NCBI RefSeq assembly: GCF_904849725.1
Contig: NC_058518.1
Span: 326,638,581 to 326,702,580, forward strand
Origin: Hordeum vulgare subsp. vulgare
Taxonomy: Eukaryota > Streptophyta > Magnoliopsida > Poales > Poaceae
DNA length: 64,000 nt
Direction: 5' to 3'
In this document: piece by piece, positions 45,934 through 58,436 of the stretch
Position numbering within the stretch: the first letter of the stretch is position 1
Layout: every line of letters starts with the position of its first letter
The notes under the pieces: model-generated
Told to the model about the DNA's origin: nothing
Database searches by the model: none
What the model saw: only the letters and a program-made list of their open reading frames with translations
Program-made: the position numbers and the translations under genes

Positions 45934-47937
45934 ACCAACTTAGCCCAAAAGGCTAAACTTGGGGGAGTACGTGTTTATCACCGACTTTATATTCTTGCTC
46001 ACACATTCACTTTGATAGTCGGTGTTCACACCTTGCCATTGTATCATCCATGCTAGTTTATTTATTTTTCTCGCTTTCAAGTGTGTTTGTTTAAATTGAA
46101 AAAAAAATTAGTTGTAAGTTTACTTTCCAGCTTGCTTAGTGGTATTTAAAAAGAAAACCCAAAAAAGATTTCCCGTTCTTCTTTTGCTTGTTGGGAGCTT
46201 TCCCGTGTAAATAGTTTTCTTTTTCTTTGGGTCAAGGTAGAAGACCATGGATAAAAGGTTTAGTGTCTCTCATGTGCACTAATTGTTTATCATTTAAAGA
46301 GCCATATTATTTTGTCTTCTCCTCTGAGTTTGCTTGTAGATTCCAGCTTAGTCCAATGCACGAACACTCTCATTATTATTCACATCATTTGGTCGTGCAA
46401 GTGAAAGGCAATAATGACGATATATGATGAAGTGATTGAGCGTGGAAAAGCTGGTATGAACTCGACCTATTTTGTTTTTGTAAATATGACTAGCTCATCA
46501 TTCCTAATTCAGCATTGTTATGAGAGAAACATGTTTGCAATGACAACTTAAAGATCATAGTTTCTGATGCCATGCTTAATTAGCTAGGAGCTTATAATGG
46601 TTTGTCTTGGATGCCAACATGAATTTCAAGATGATTATGATGTAGTATGATAGGATGGTATCCTCCTTTGAATGATTCAAGTGGCTTGAGTTGGCACATG
46701 TTCATGCATGTAGTTGAAACAAAATCAACATAGCCTCTATGATATTCATGTTTATGGTGATTTATATCCTAATCATACTTGCACTCAACATTGGTTAATT
46801 TAAATGCTTATTGATGACTGTTGTCGCTCTCTAGTTGGTCGCTTCCCAGTCTTTTGCTAGCCTTCACTTGTACTAAGCGGGAATACTTCTTGTGCATCCA
46901 TTTCCATAAACCCAAAGTTGTTCCATATGCGTTCACCGTACCTACCTATATGTGGTATCTACCTGCCGTTCCAAGCAAATTTGCATGTGCCACTCTCTAG
47001 ACGTTCAAGTAATAATCTATTTTGTATGCCCGAACCGCTCATGTGGTGACAAGGGGCGGTCAGTATCTTCCATGCTAGGCGTGTTATCCTCGATATGTGT
47101 TTATTCACTATCACTCACAAGAAAGGGACCGGTAATCAGAATGCCAGTTCAATGCTCAAATCAAAAATATAATTGCAAACAAAACTCCCCCTGGATTGTT
47201 GTTGGTATGGACGACACCCGATGATTCGGCTAGTCGTGGAGTGTGATTGATCGGTGGTGGGGGAGCCAAAACTTTACTTTTCTGTTTGGGAACCGCCTAT
47301 AATATGTGTAGCATGGAAGATGGTGAAAACTCTTCGTCATCGCGTTGACAATGAAAGCATGCCACCCAAAATTATTTATCTCTATTTTAAAAGCTTGAGC
47401 TCTGGCACCTCTGCAAATCAATGTTTCCCTCTGCGAAGGGCCTATCTATTTACATTTCTGTTGAGTCATCCTCTTCTTATAAAATCACCAGTTAGAGAGC
47501 ACCTCCGTCATTTTTATGCTTTGCTATTAATTGATATTGAGTGTGACTGTGACTGGATCTTCTTTGCCATGAATTACAATGTTCAGTCAGCCCTTGGTCT
47601 TTGAAGGTGCTCTGCATTTATGTTTTGCGGTCTCAGAAAGGGCTAGCGAGATACCATCTGTTCATATTGTTTTCATGTTTGTTTTGATCGAAGTGTTGAC
47701 GTTTCAAACTCATTATTATTGCTCGCTAGTTGATTATGCCATTGATATAAGTACATCATGAGACCTAAATGTTATTGCTTATGTGGTTAGCTTATGATCT
47801 TGCTGAAAATCCGAATATGAGTTAGACATAATTACAACAACAAGATCAAACAGAGTTCGTAAAAGTTTTTCTTTTGTCTCTTTCAGTTTGTCAACTGAAT
47901 TTCTTGAGGACAAGCAAGGATCTAAGCTTGGGGGAGT
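45934..47937. other. 3' interior of the Athila element
   Basis: AT-rich sequence with CTTGGGGGAGTACG near 45960, AAGCTTGGGGGAG next to the right LTR (polypurine tract, about 47925-47937), and no recognised protein. It holds several small open frames without domain matches. Confidence 0.65.
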
Positions 47938-49336
47938 TGATACGTATCCAACGTATCTACTTTTCCAAAATCTTTTGCCCTTGTTTTGGACTCTAATTTG
48001 CATGATTTGAATGGAACTAACCCGGACTGACGCTGTTGTCAGCAGAATTGCCATGGTGTTGTTTTTGCGCAGAAATAAAAGTTCTCGGAATGACCTGGAC
48101 ACTTACGAGGATTTTTTGTGGAATATATAAAAAATACTGGCCCAAGAATTACCTGGAGACACGGAGCCACAAGCCCACAAGCCCAGGAGGCACGCCCCCC
48201 CTAGGTCGCGCCTGGCAGGCTTGTGAGGCCCTCGTGGCTCCGCAGCCTCCAACTCCACCTCTATATATTCTCTCTCGCCTAGAAAAAATTAGAGGAGAAG
48301 AGTTCATCGCGTTTCACGACATGGAGCCGCCGCCACCACCTGTTCTTCCTCTAGAGGGCAGATCTGGAGTCTGTTCTGAGATCCGGAGAGGGGAAATCGA
48401 CGCCGTCGTCATCACCAACCATCCTCCACCGCCAATTCCATGATGATCTTCATCGTTCATGAGTAATCTCATCGTAGGCTTGCTGGACGGTGATGGGTTG
48501 GATGAGATCTATCATGTAATTGAGTTAGTTTTGTTGGGGTGTGATCCCTAGTATCCACTATGTTCTAAGATTGATGTTGCTACTACTTTTCTATGCTTAA
48601 TGCTTGTCACTAGGGCCCGAGTGCCATGATTTCCGATCTGAACCTATTATGTTTTCATCAAATATGTGTGTTCTTGATCCTATCTTGCAAGTTGTAGTCA
48701 CCTACTATGTGTTATGACCCGGTAACCCTGGAGTGACAATAGGCGGAACCACTCCCGGAGATGACCATAGTATGAGGAGTTCATGTATTCACTATGTGCT
48801 AATACTTTGTTCCGGTTCTCTATTAAAAGGAGACCTTAATATCCCTTAGTTTCCATTAGGACCCCACTGCCACGGGAGGGATGGACAAAATATGTCATGC
48901 AAGTTATTTTCCATAAGCACGTATGACTAAATACGGAATACATGCCTACATTACATTGACGAACTGGAGCTAGTTGCATATCACCCTATGTTATAACTCT
49001 TACATGATGAATGTCATCCGACATAATTATCCATCACCGATCCAATGCCTACAAGCTTTTCCTACTGGTCCTTGCTAAGTTACTTTACCGCTACTGTTGT
49101 CACACTTGCTACACAAGTCACTACTTCTACTGTTACCGCTGCTACCATTACTATCACACTACTTTGCTACTGAAACTTTGCTGCAGATACTAAGTCTTTC
49201 AGGTGTGGTTGAATTGACAACTCAACTGCTAATACTCGAGAATATTCTTTGGCTCCCCTTGTGTCGAATCAACAAATGTGGGTTGAATACTCTACCCTCG
49301 AACACTGTTGTGATCCCCTATACTTGTGGGTTATGA
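47938..49336 (+). repeat. 3' LTR of the Athila element, full length
   Basis: 1399 bp, TGATACGTATCC...GTGGGTTATGA. TATATATT box at 48262-48269. GCTACT-rich stretch near 49092-49165. Ends at the GGGCC target duplication. Confidence 0.95.
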
Positions 49337-51161
49337 GGGCCCACCGACCGATTGGGCCCTCCTGTTCACGTGGAAGCGCTCAACGGTGTTTGCGTTTTCC
49401 TGCTCCAAAAACGGTTCTGGCCGGTGCGCCACCGGCGTAGCATGTGTGCACCCATAGGACCTGCGTAGGCGTAGCTCGGCCACTGGGCCGGCCCAGTAGC
49501 TAAGTTGTGCCCAGTGCGCCGTTTAGCCGTCTCTCATAATATCTTTTTCCCTGTTTTTTCTTTTCCAGAAGGGCCATAAGATCCATAATAAATTCATATG
49601 ACATCCAAATTTTATGATTCAAATTTCTAGGAGACTCTAAAATCTTGCACTATCCAAAAATATATCCGACATATTTTTCGTGGGAACTTTTTTGTATAGT
49701 TCAATTTAAATTTAAACCTGAACTATGAAATGCCCCACTTGAAAAATCCCTAGAGCATTCATATCAACTCAAAATGGAGTGATTCCATTTTCTAGGTGTT
49801 CTAAATATCATGCCCTATTTTTCTAGCCTTAGTGAACATTTTTCTCTAGCATTCTTTTGCGAGGTCAAATAAATAGCCCATTGTTCCACCATTTCCATAT
49901 TAGAAAAATAATAGGCAAATCATACCAACTCCAACTCTAGTGAAACCACTTCCAAAATTCATATAAAATCATCCCCTAATTGATAGGCACATCCACTCAT
50001 TTTTATAAAAATGTTTTCTGTAGACATCTTATAGGATCACCAATTCAGCTATTTCCACCATTCAAAATTCCCGTGTGATCCAAACCAGTTAGAGCAACTT
50101 TAGAAAAATTTCTTATGACCACAAATCTCCAAGAAAAATAGAACTCTTTTTTTAATCTTGTTGTGTGACTTATCATGGTTGTTTCCGACCATAGTTGACA
50201 AAGTGCTCGGAGTTGGACGAAAAGCGTGAGAAGACCTTGAAGACTTTAGGGAACCAGACTAGAAGCCCTTTGACCATGTCTAAGAAACCATTATTTTGCA
50301 TGACATATAGCACTATATTGTGTTGCATTCGATTCATGATGAGTCGGTGACCACCTTGGTGGGTTGTCTCCGAGATACTCCTCGTTGATACTTGCACTTG
50401 GGCGTGACCCTACCACCTATGAGGGTTGTGAGGGTGGGAATTAGGTAGGTTCCTAGTAGCTGCTATGCAAATGGGATGGGACTATGCATGGTGACAATGA
50501 AAGGAATGATTTCAAAGGATTTCAACAACCCCGTCAGGTGCCACTAATGCCCGAGGAGATGGTGTTGAGATGGGTGACCACTTGGGAAAGAAGTGGTGTA
50601 CCGAGAAAGGTTTCGTGTGTGTGGTTTTGAAAACGGGAGTAGATTCAGAATTGCTGGCCATCCCAACTTTACATGTGCGACCACGATAACCCTTATGGGA
50701 CGGGGCTTTGTTGATTACTTTGGTCGATGTTAGCAGAGAGCCCGTAGTTTTAGTGGTGAGAGTGGTGTGGCACTCTCGAGAGGGGGTCGTTCCATGTAGG
50801 GAGACCATGAGTTATTTTCACACGCACCGGGCACACCATTGGTCCCTTCATGGATGGTACGATCTAGAGCGAGGCTCGTATGATGTACATCATGAGGGTT
50901 GGGTACCAATCGAGTGGAATCTTTGTTTAGTGTCGCCAGGGGAAAGGCAGTGTTCAGGTGCTTACCTTGGGTATGTAATATACTGCAAGTCGTGGATGAC
51001 ACGGAAGCTTCTCGAGTCCCGTGGGTACATCACACAACCTCTAGGGAGTGTAAAACTATTCAAATAACCGTGTCCACGGTCAAGGACAGTTGGGTAATCC
51101 TTCTTGAACTGCGTCAAGTTGTTTTCACATAAACCAAGTGTGTGTGAGAGAGAAATATGGT

Positions 51162-51175
51162 TGTGTGTGTGTGTG
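51162..51175 (+). repeat. (TG)n microsatellite
   Basis: TGTGTGTGTGTGTG inside the X LTR. Confidence 0.9.
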
Positions 51176-51177
51176 CG

Positions 51178-51313
51178 ATGATAGTCGAGCTAAGTCAGAC
51201 GACTTGGCATGATAAATGAACGTGGGACGTTCAACCCGGCTTACTATGATACTTGAGTTAAGTCAGGTGACTTGACATGGTAAATGAACGTGGGACGTTC
51301 AACCCCTGCTTAT
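51178..51313 (+). repeat. 68-bp tandem duplication with short palindromes
   Basis: Units begin ATGATAGTCGAG and ATGATACTTGAG, 68 bases apart, and share AAATGAACGTGGGACGTTCA. Each carries AACGTGGGACGTT (inverted arms AACGT/ACGTT), and the second has AGTCAGGTGACT (arms AGTCA/TGACT). Confidence 0.85.
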
Positions 51314-51830
51314 GATGATATCTATACCTTGTTCATATGGATATCTGCAACACATTGATGCATGCTTTTACAAGATTGATCATGTCATTGCACTAAAAAT
51401 TAGCTTTTTGCAAATTACCTACTTAGTGCTATACCATGCTTTGTTGTTGTCTCGTTCCAAACATGGGTTGCTTGCGAGTACATTCAAAGTACTCACTTTC
51501 TTGACACTGGTTATTTTATTGGTCAGGCATAAAGAGAAACATGATATGACGAAGATTACCTTGGTGACGTGCATACGAGCTAGGATGCTTCCCAGTCAGA
51601 ATGCATGTAGGGTTAAGGCAGATGGCACAGGTTCATGCTATCGATGAAGATATCTCGCTACAATTTATATGAAGACTTGGCCATGAAGAACATGATCAAG
51701 TAAAACGATATGTAAAGGATGGAAGTCTCTTGGAATTCAGTTTCTGTGTGTTCAGTGTGCATTGGTCTCTCGGATCACTGTGCACGTGCGTTCGATGATC
51801 ACGACTTAGGAGTCAGGGTCCCCACAGAGC

Positions 51831-51843
51831 TGGTATTAGAGCC
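51831..51843 (+). other. Primer-binding site of X
   Basis: TGGTATTAGAGCC four bases after the LTR end, with one mismatch to the usual TGGTATCAGAGCC initiator-Met tRNA site. Confidence 0.75.
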
Positions 51844-53898
51844 ATCGTGAGTGTAGGAAGCCCTTAGTTAGCACGAACGTTAGTTAGGACAAAGCTGATT
51901 TTCCAGACCTTTCAAATCACTTACAAAAACCATATATTTTCTCACCTCTCCTAAATTTCCAAAGGAAGTGTAGGCTTTGCCATAACACTTCCACCCTTAT
52001 TCCCTTAACTATTCTCTTATACTTTTTTTTTTCAAAACTTGCAAACGGTCGCTAGAACCCTTATGCCCATGACCCCTAGATTACTTGAAATCCTCGTGGG
52101 TAACTTGAAGGGAAGCGACCTTGCCAAACGATCACCCACATAAACGGAAGAAAAGGTTGACAACACTGCGACAAGACGATGCCAACATAAGCTATCATCT
52201 CGAGGGATGAGGACATCAAGATGCAGAAGATGGTGACACCGTTGGCACTATCGCAGATTTATGCAACCTTTTCCTACGATGATCAGGACATAAGATATGA
52301 AAGATCATGATATGCAACACTAATAGAGCAATCTTGTCCATTATCGTTGTTATGTCGACAACCGTCGGTGGATGAGAACCTCACCATTTGGTCCGCCTCA
52401 CCATAGTGAGCAGGAAAAACGGCTCTCTTCATCCCTCGCTCTTGGTGTCGATGTTATCATCAACATAACCAATGGATAGAAACTCTATCCTTCCTCGCCC
52501 CTGTCATTGCATAAATGATCGTCCACTTGGAACTCTCAATGCCTGGGAATACAAGAAGACATCAACATGATTACCAAGACAATCGAAAACCATGTCGACG
52601 ACATCCATAAGGAACCACCTTCGTTGGCAGCTCACCAGATGGGAAGTTGTCAAGGACTCTTTCCAGCACAACCGAAATTGTTTCGACGAACAACAACAAG
52701 AGACATAGCGACACCTGAACAGGACCTAGAAGACTGAGCGGACTACTCTCTAAGACGTGAAGCAAGCATGACTATTGAGTCCAAGAACCCCTAGGGTAGG
52801 ATGAGTCGTCTATCCCCATGTGAAGTCGAGTTCGTGTGATGGTTCGAAAGGGACCATGTTGTGTGTTGCTTGTTTTGACTTGTTTGTGCTTCAATATAAG
52901 TCACACTTTTGCCCCAGGCAACAAGTACGTGACTATATCACCTGCCTCATCTTGATGTTTGTGTTCGCAATTTCGGCACTTGTTTGATTACACTTGCACT
53001 ATACCACCCCATTAGGAACTCCCCTATGTGCTACTTTTCCCCCCTCTCACCTTTTCTCGACAACTGAAGACCAGCGAGACAAGATGCACCAAGGATCCAG
53101 CTCAGCACACAAATAGCACGGAAGTCTCCGACTGCAACGTACTCAACAAGATGTAACCCCGTAGAGTTATGATTTTCCGTCAAGATTCGAAACCATCCCT
53201 AGACCAATCTAGACCTCACAAGTTTCCCCAACATAGACCTCTGATCTCATGTTTAATACATGGGTTTGCCAGAGCACCCGTTGAGCTCCGAAACCCCCGT
53301 TTAGCACCGGATTCATTATGGAACAAGTGATCGGAGTGAACAAGTATGCTTCATTATTAAGCTAGCATCGGAACCTTGATGCCATAGGAAGGATCATTCC
53401 AAGGAGATGCAAATTGTCGACAATGATTTAAGGAGACTATAATAGGTGTCATGAGGATGTAGCTGACCCCTTCGGTGGATTACAGAGACTTTCATGTTTA
53501 TAGGTGCCTTGGTGGAACAAGTTGATAAGGTAGCATAACCTACATATTCTTGGAGTAAGTTTGGATTCAGTAGGAAAATTATGATTACAAGCTATAACTC
53601 TTGGTGGTATGATAACTTTATGCTGTTGAGTACTATCATGAATTGATGATGTTACAATAATGACTTGGAGTGACATGTAGGATCCCGTTAGACAAGAGCT
53701 TTGGATTTAAATATGTAATCCAAATAGAGTGTCGATGATGAATAAGACTACATGGTTCTGTGTAAATTGGATTTAGCGTTATGATCTTGATCATGATACC
53801 ATTTTCCTTGGTGGATGATAGAGTAAGAGTAATTGGGTGATGTTAGGGATGTTTAAAGAGTCCATATGAGCTTGACCTTGGAATTTACTTGGTCATGA
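51844..53898 (+). other. Non-coding interior of X, left part
   Basis: No frame encodes a gag, RT or IN motif. A few short open frames are without similarity. Also no simple repeats of note. Confidence 0.6.
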
Positions 53899-54447
53899 TA
53901 TCACTACAAGGATACCTCATCTAAAGCAACACAAATTTTACAACATTTTGGCTATACGTTGTAATATCACAATAGATACGCAAATTAAAGGTTGCACATA
54001 TGCGTTGTAGATTGCAGATCTTGGCCCTACCGTGAACATCTGAAAAAAAACAGAGAGGGACGCAAGAGAAAAAGAATCCCCGATGCCCCTCATCTCACCC
54101 AAATCGCTGCCACCAACCATCTCGTCACCCTCCTCCTCCCACCTCACCTCCATCAACCGCCTCGTTACCCTCCTCCTCCCACCTCGCCGCCGGCCATCCC
54201 CCCTCCCCTCGAATCCCTTCATCCCACCTCACAGTTCCGGAGGCTACCGGATCCGCCCATCCCCGACCCATCAATCCCTCTGACACCCCATCTCTCTCTC
54301 TTTACTTACATCCTTGTTGGGCCACCTGCGTCGGTTGATTCAGGCGATGTCCTGTAAATCCCTCCGGTCCCCTCACATCGCGGCGCCCTCCCATCCGACT
54401 GGATTCGGCGTTCGCGGCCACCAAAGCCCACCCGAGACCTTCGCCTG

Positions 54448-54508
54448 ATGGCTAGGGTTTCGGGCGTCGTCACCGCCGCCGGGGGCCATGTCGTCCTCCT
54501 CTCGTCCG
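54448..54508 (+). other. Exon-like ATG segment with GTAAGT donor inside the CACTA
   Basis: ATG 54448 opens a 61-base frame (MARVSGVVTAAGGHVVLL...) followed by GTAAGTG at 54509. It is preceded by ~400 bases of CT/CCT-rich DNA, typical of a plant 5' leader. It looks like a transcribed first exon, native to the element or captured from a host gene; I recognise no family. Confidence 0.4.
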
Positions 54509-56363
54509 GTAAGTGAATCCCCTCCCTTGGCTTCGTCCTCTCCCTCTCCCTTTCTCTAACGTGTGCCTTGTTTTCTCGTGTCACAACATCTTCGAGGCTC
54601 TTGTATGAACTTCTGAACTCCACACGCCATGGGCCCGTCGACTATCGCCTGTAATGTTGTGTCAGGTGCGTAGTGGCTGGAACCTTCTTCCGAACGACGA
54701 GATTCATACAGTGAGAAAAATCATCGGTTTCATGGTGCCTAATTAATGGGCATTCTTCTTTTAATCTTAAACGGAGTATTGCACGATGCATGGGGCATAA
54801 TTGAAGTAATTTTGCCTGCTTTTAAATTTTGCGGGAAGGAGTATTGCATGCTGCGACACATAATTGCCTAACTAAATGAGATTTTTGGCTACATAGATAC
54901 ACACAACTCACGCTGCATAGATCCGGCATCAATTCAGGGCGATAATCAAGGATATTAGCACGTTATGATGGCTGATTCCACTTTCTCTATATTTTCTTCT
55001 TCCCAATAATATGCTTATATACCTATTAGAGACATGCACACTTTGTCAAATGTGTTCCCAATAATTGAGGGGCCCTGCTTGGGCTGGGCGCTAGGCGGCC
55101 GCACTCCTCGCCATGCACCAGGCCGGCCCTTCTCGTGTGGACGTCTAGGTATGCACTCTTGATTCTACTGCAGCTAATCCCTGTCAAATGTTTTTAGCCC
55201 TTGTGTAATCTAGCGACGAACACTAATAGGCCTACAGACTGACTTACGATCTTCGTTGATTTACATTCATGCACTGATTACTATTCTATTAAATTGGTAA
55301 TTATTAGTATTAGATATCAAGGGAGCGTCAAATTTTTTAAAAATTTGTATATGCTGCTAACTCATTAATCCTTGATAGATGAGTCAGTACTCCTTTCAAA
55401 AAATTGATGTAGGGAAGCACTACTTCATATATGTGGACCTCATATTAAATAGTCTGTTTCCAGAGTTATAATATTTAAGGAGGGATGTAGTCTTAAGAGA
55501 CCAGTCTTAATAGGCCTATGTATGATAGTTCTGATGAGTAACTAATCATAGTTTTTGTTGCAGTTTCACACTTTTCAAGAGGCTGATGGTCAGGTTATTT
55601 TGTTGGAGGGAGTAGCTTGCTAATGGTAGCTTTTACGTTTAGCTCAAATACTAGTGGATGTTTACACCTTTGTTTTAATTAGCAGGTTAATTAATAATCC
55701 ATATTGTTTTGTTTCTTTAATGCTATTGATATGACTCAGAACACTTATAAATACTTCTCTCCACACGTGTTAATGTACTGCTTGTTGTATGCTCTTAATA
55801 TTCTACACAATTTGGATTAGTAGCTAAATATACATGTGTTGCTACGCAATAACACACATTCAATTTCACGAACACATCATAGTACATCATTGCGTTGTGG
55901 TGATTATTTATTAATTCCTTTATTGCTTAGATTAGCTCTAACCATTTTCAGCCTCCTTTTCTCCACTTAATCAACTATTTATGTACTCCTATCTCGCTAA
56001 TGGTGTATGTATTGTTTTTTAATTTAATGTAAGGTGTTGCACTCATCCATTCCAGCACTATCAATATGGAGGCCAACATAATGGATGGCTGGAGCTGCGA
56101 TTAGATTGGCCCAAGATACAATAGTGTTCATAGTCATGGTTCTGGTAAGTGTATATGATCTCCGGATCTTAACTGTTTGTGAAGTCCGAAATGCAAGTAC
56201 TGTTCTCCTTATATGCTCTTTGCCCTATTGATTCGTACATTGCTAAACTGACCATTTAGCCCTCAACACTTTATCTCATAAATTGCTGAATTACCCACAT
56301 GAACTCTTGTTGTCATGGTTCATAAATTGTTGAATTTCCATTATGTCACTTGCACTGTTCCAT
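54509..56363. other. CACTA interior, left of the hAT element
   Basis: AT-rich to mixed sequence with no recognised protein. Presumably intron of the transcript beginning at 54448 (inference). Confidence 0.4.
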
Positions 56364-56371
56364 ATGACCAG

Positions 56372-57452
56372 CAGCGGCGGAGCCAACGTATAACTGTTGG
56401 GCTCAAGTGAACCCAACGAAATTTGCTAGGTACCTGCGTTTACGTATTTATTTGGTTCACGTGAACCCAGTAAAAAAAGGTCGTTGACCCCATCAAACAA
56501 AGGACCTCACGTGGATAGCTAAATAAAGAACCCAAAAGCCCATAAGCAAATGTCAATGAGCCCATGCCTAGACCTAAACCGTGATTAACCAAACAGAAAA
56601 CGCATCCAGCCGCCTCATCTCTCATCCGTTTGTTTTCCAATTCTCATCTCCCTTGCCCGATTTTGCCTAAAAAATATCTCTTGCTCGACTCTCCTCTATT
56701 CATGTTGCTGGGTGCCTCGGTCGCCGCACGCCGACGGCAAGCAGGCCGCTGCAGATCCAAAGCCACTACAACTATATCCCAGAAATTGTGGTAATTAGAT
56801 TACGTTGACATATCTTTTCTCTCTTGTATATGTTCTATCTAGCCTGATTGTCTAGTATAATTTTTTTGCGCTAGTTTTTTGATTTCTTTTTCTCCATTGA
56901 CTTTGATTGATCTAGCTAGGCTATGGAATGTTATTATTTGAAGAGAACTCGGTCATCAGTTACAGATTAAGATACTTGCATATCGAGGTCACCCATTAAA
57001 CATATGTATGTTTTCCATGTTGCAGTTTTCAATGTGACACAATATGTTATTTGTGATACTATATTTCTTTTCGTCGTACTCTCTCCGTCCTACAATGTAA
57101 TGCATTTTTATTTTCTGAAATGTCAAATTATGCTAATTTTAAATAAGATTATAGAGAAAAATATGCATTTCAGAATATCAAACACATATCATTAGATAGA
57201 CCATGTGACATATTTTCATAGTATATATATTTGGTGTTGTAGTTGTTAAAAAATTTCCTAGAAATTTAGTCAAAATTGATGAAATCTGACTTTAAAAAAA
57301 ATATACACACTACATTATAAAACAGAGGGAGTATTGTTTAAGAGCGCAATATTTTTTTTTCAGTTAGACATTAATCTTCATAAATTAGTATCAAGTTCTC
57401 ATAAAGAGTGAATGAGCGAACCCAATGGCCAAATTTTCTGGCTCCGCCCCTG
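56372..57452. mobile_element. Non-autonomous hAT element, 1.08 kb (TSD ATGACCAG)
   Basis: Ends CAGCGGCGGAGCCA (56372) and TGGCTCCGCCCCTG (57452): inverted repeats with one mismatch. The 8-base duplication ATGACCAG flanks both sides (56364-56371, 57453-57460). The 5'-CAGNG terminal and 8-bp duplication define the hAT superfamily. There is no transposase. A Stowaway MITE sits inside. Confidence 0.93.
57079..57331. mobile_element. Stowaway MITE (Tc1/mariner), 253 bp
   Basis: Inverted ends CTCTCTCCGTCCTACAATGTA and (complement) CTCCCTCTGTTTTATAATGTA, flanked by TA at 57077-57078 and 57332-57333. These are the classic Stowaway hallmarks of CTCCCTCCGT ends and TA target. Nested in the hAT element, which places it later than that insertion. 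Confidence 0.93.
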
Positions 57453-57713
57453 ATGACCAGTGTCTATGTTTATGTTTGTTTTGTGACCTGAGTGTAATTA
57501 TGTTTGTTTTGTGACCTGAAGTATTATATTCAGCGTTAAGGGAATACTTTCAGGTTACAACTTTTCTTTTTACTAGCCGTAATCTCGCCGGGTACAATAT
57601 TTCTGAAGTAATGATCCTTTGTAAGAAGTATTGTTTGTTGGGCAACCCATCACTATTTGCATCATGTCAATGCATTGTGTATTAACATATTATTTTGTTA
57701 TTTTCTTTGTAGA

Positions 57714-57818
57714 TTCAAAAGGTATATGGATGATTATATGGGTGTGTGTCAAGTATACAACATAGATGATGATGTTCTGGTTCACGATGATGACGATGAT
57801 GGTTGTTTTCTGTTTTAG
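57714..57818 (+). other. Exon-like terminal segment in the CACTA
   Basis: After a TTTCTTTGTAG acceptor a 105-base frame encodes YMDDYMGVCQVYNI and an acidic run of five Asp, then TAG at 57816. Could be the last exon of the transcript starting at 54448. Not similar to a known family. Confidence 0.35.
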
Positions 57819-58433
57819 TTATGATGGCAGTTTTCAGTTTTATTAAGTTGTAGGCATGATGTTCTTCTTGGATAATGTTGTTCGGTTAAGTTTTAGTTAA
57901 ATTGTAGGGATGTTGATGGAAGTTTGGGTATCAACGAGATATTTATATTATGCATCACATTTGGATGATATTCCTCATGTAATATCAACTATTGTAATTC
58001 AACAATTTTTTTAATATATGATTTCTTACTCTCGTGAGTATATAGTTTTTCATCGTATGTTTTCTTCTCACTTTACATATATACTTATCACCATTATGTG
58101 GAGCACTAAGTTAACCGCTAGAAATATATAAAATATTATTCACATTCTATATGTAAAACACCTGAAGCATTGCTAATTGTTTTTTGCCAAGCAATGAGAT
58201 TTGGATTCTTCTACATTAATCACCAAGGCATACGAGTGTTGTAAAAATCGGTTGTATGTGTTGTACTCTTGCAACGATCCCTTTTACCAACGGAAGTATA
58301 ACCGTTGCATTATGTGCTAGCAACACTGGATAAGGCAACACATCCCAAACCGTTGGTAAAGAGCTTAGCAACGCATATATGGGCTTCTAGATACGAAAAA
58401 ATGCGTTGCTATAGGTGGGGTCATGTTGTAGTG
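57819..58433. other. CACTA 3' subterminal region
   Basis: AT-rich, with CGTTGCAT/CGTTGGTA/GCAACAC motifs (58250-58410) in both senses, which are subterminal repeats of this element, ending in the TIR. Confidence 0.6.
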
Positions 58434-58436
58434 TAT

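Larger units (their letters stand above)
28025..49336 (+). mobile_element. Athila-clade Ty3/gypsy element nested in the X LTR (TSD GGGCC)
   Basis: LTRs at 28025-29039 and 47938-49336 start TGATACGT, and GGGCC flanks both ends (28020-28024, 49337-49341). The interior has an Athila-type primer site, gag with an Athila-type protease, and an ATHILA ORF-1-like third ORF. No reverse transcriptase, RNase H or integrase is present. A copia element is inserted in the third ORF. Without it the element is ~9.0 kb. By eye the two LTRs differ at roughly 6-7% of aligned positions, so the insertion is millions of years old under the usual grass LTR rate. Wheat families of this type (for example Fatima or Sabrina) are similar, but I cannot assign one. 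Confidence 0.92.
49342..51826 (+). repeat. 5' LTR of X, right segment
   Basis: Resumes unit 2 of the tandem duplication up to ~50190 (landmarks as in unit 1), then the rest of the X LTR to its CCCCACA end at 51826. Contains a TG dinucleotide run (51162-51175) and a 68-bp tandem repeat (51178-51313). Confidence 0.7.
53902..58433. mobile_element. CACTA element, 4.5 kb, non-autonomous (TSD TAT)
   Basis: Starts CACTACAAGGATACC at 53902 and ends CATGTTGTAGTG at 58433, so the termini share CACTACAA. TAT lies at both flanks (53899-53901, 58434-58436). Near the ends are ACGTTGTAATATCAC and GAAAAAATGCGTTGC-type subterminal motifs related to ACAACGCA. No transposase is recognised. Inside are a GC-rich leader with a short exon-like ATG segment and a short terminal exon-like segment; a hAT element is nested in it. 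Confidence 0.9.
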
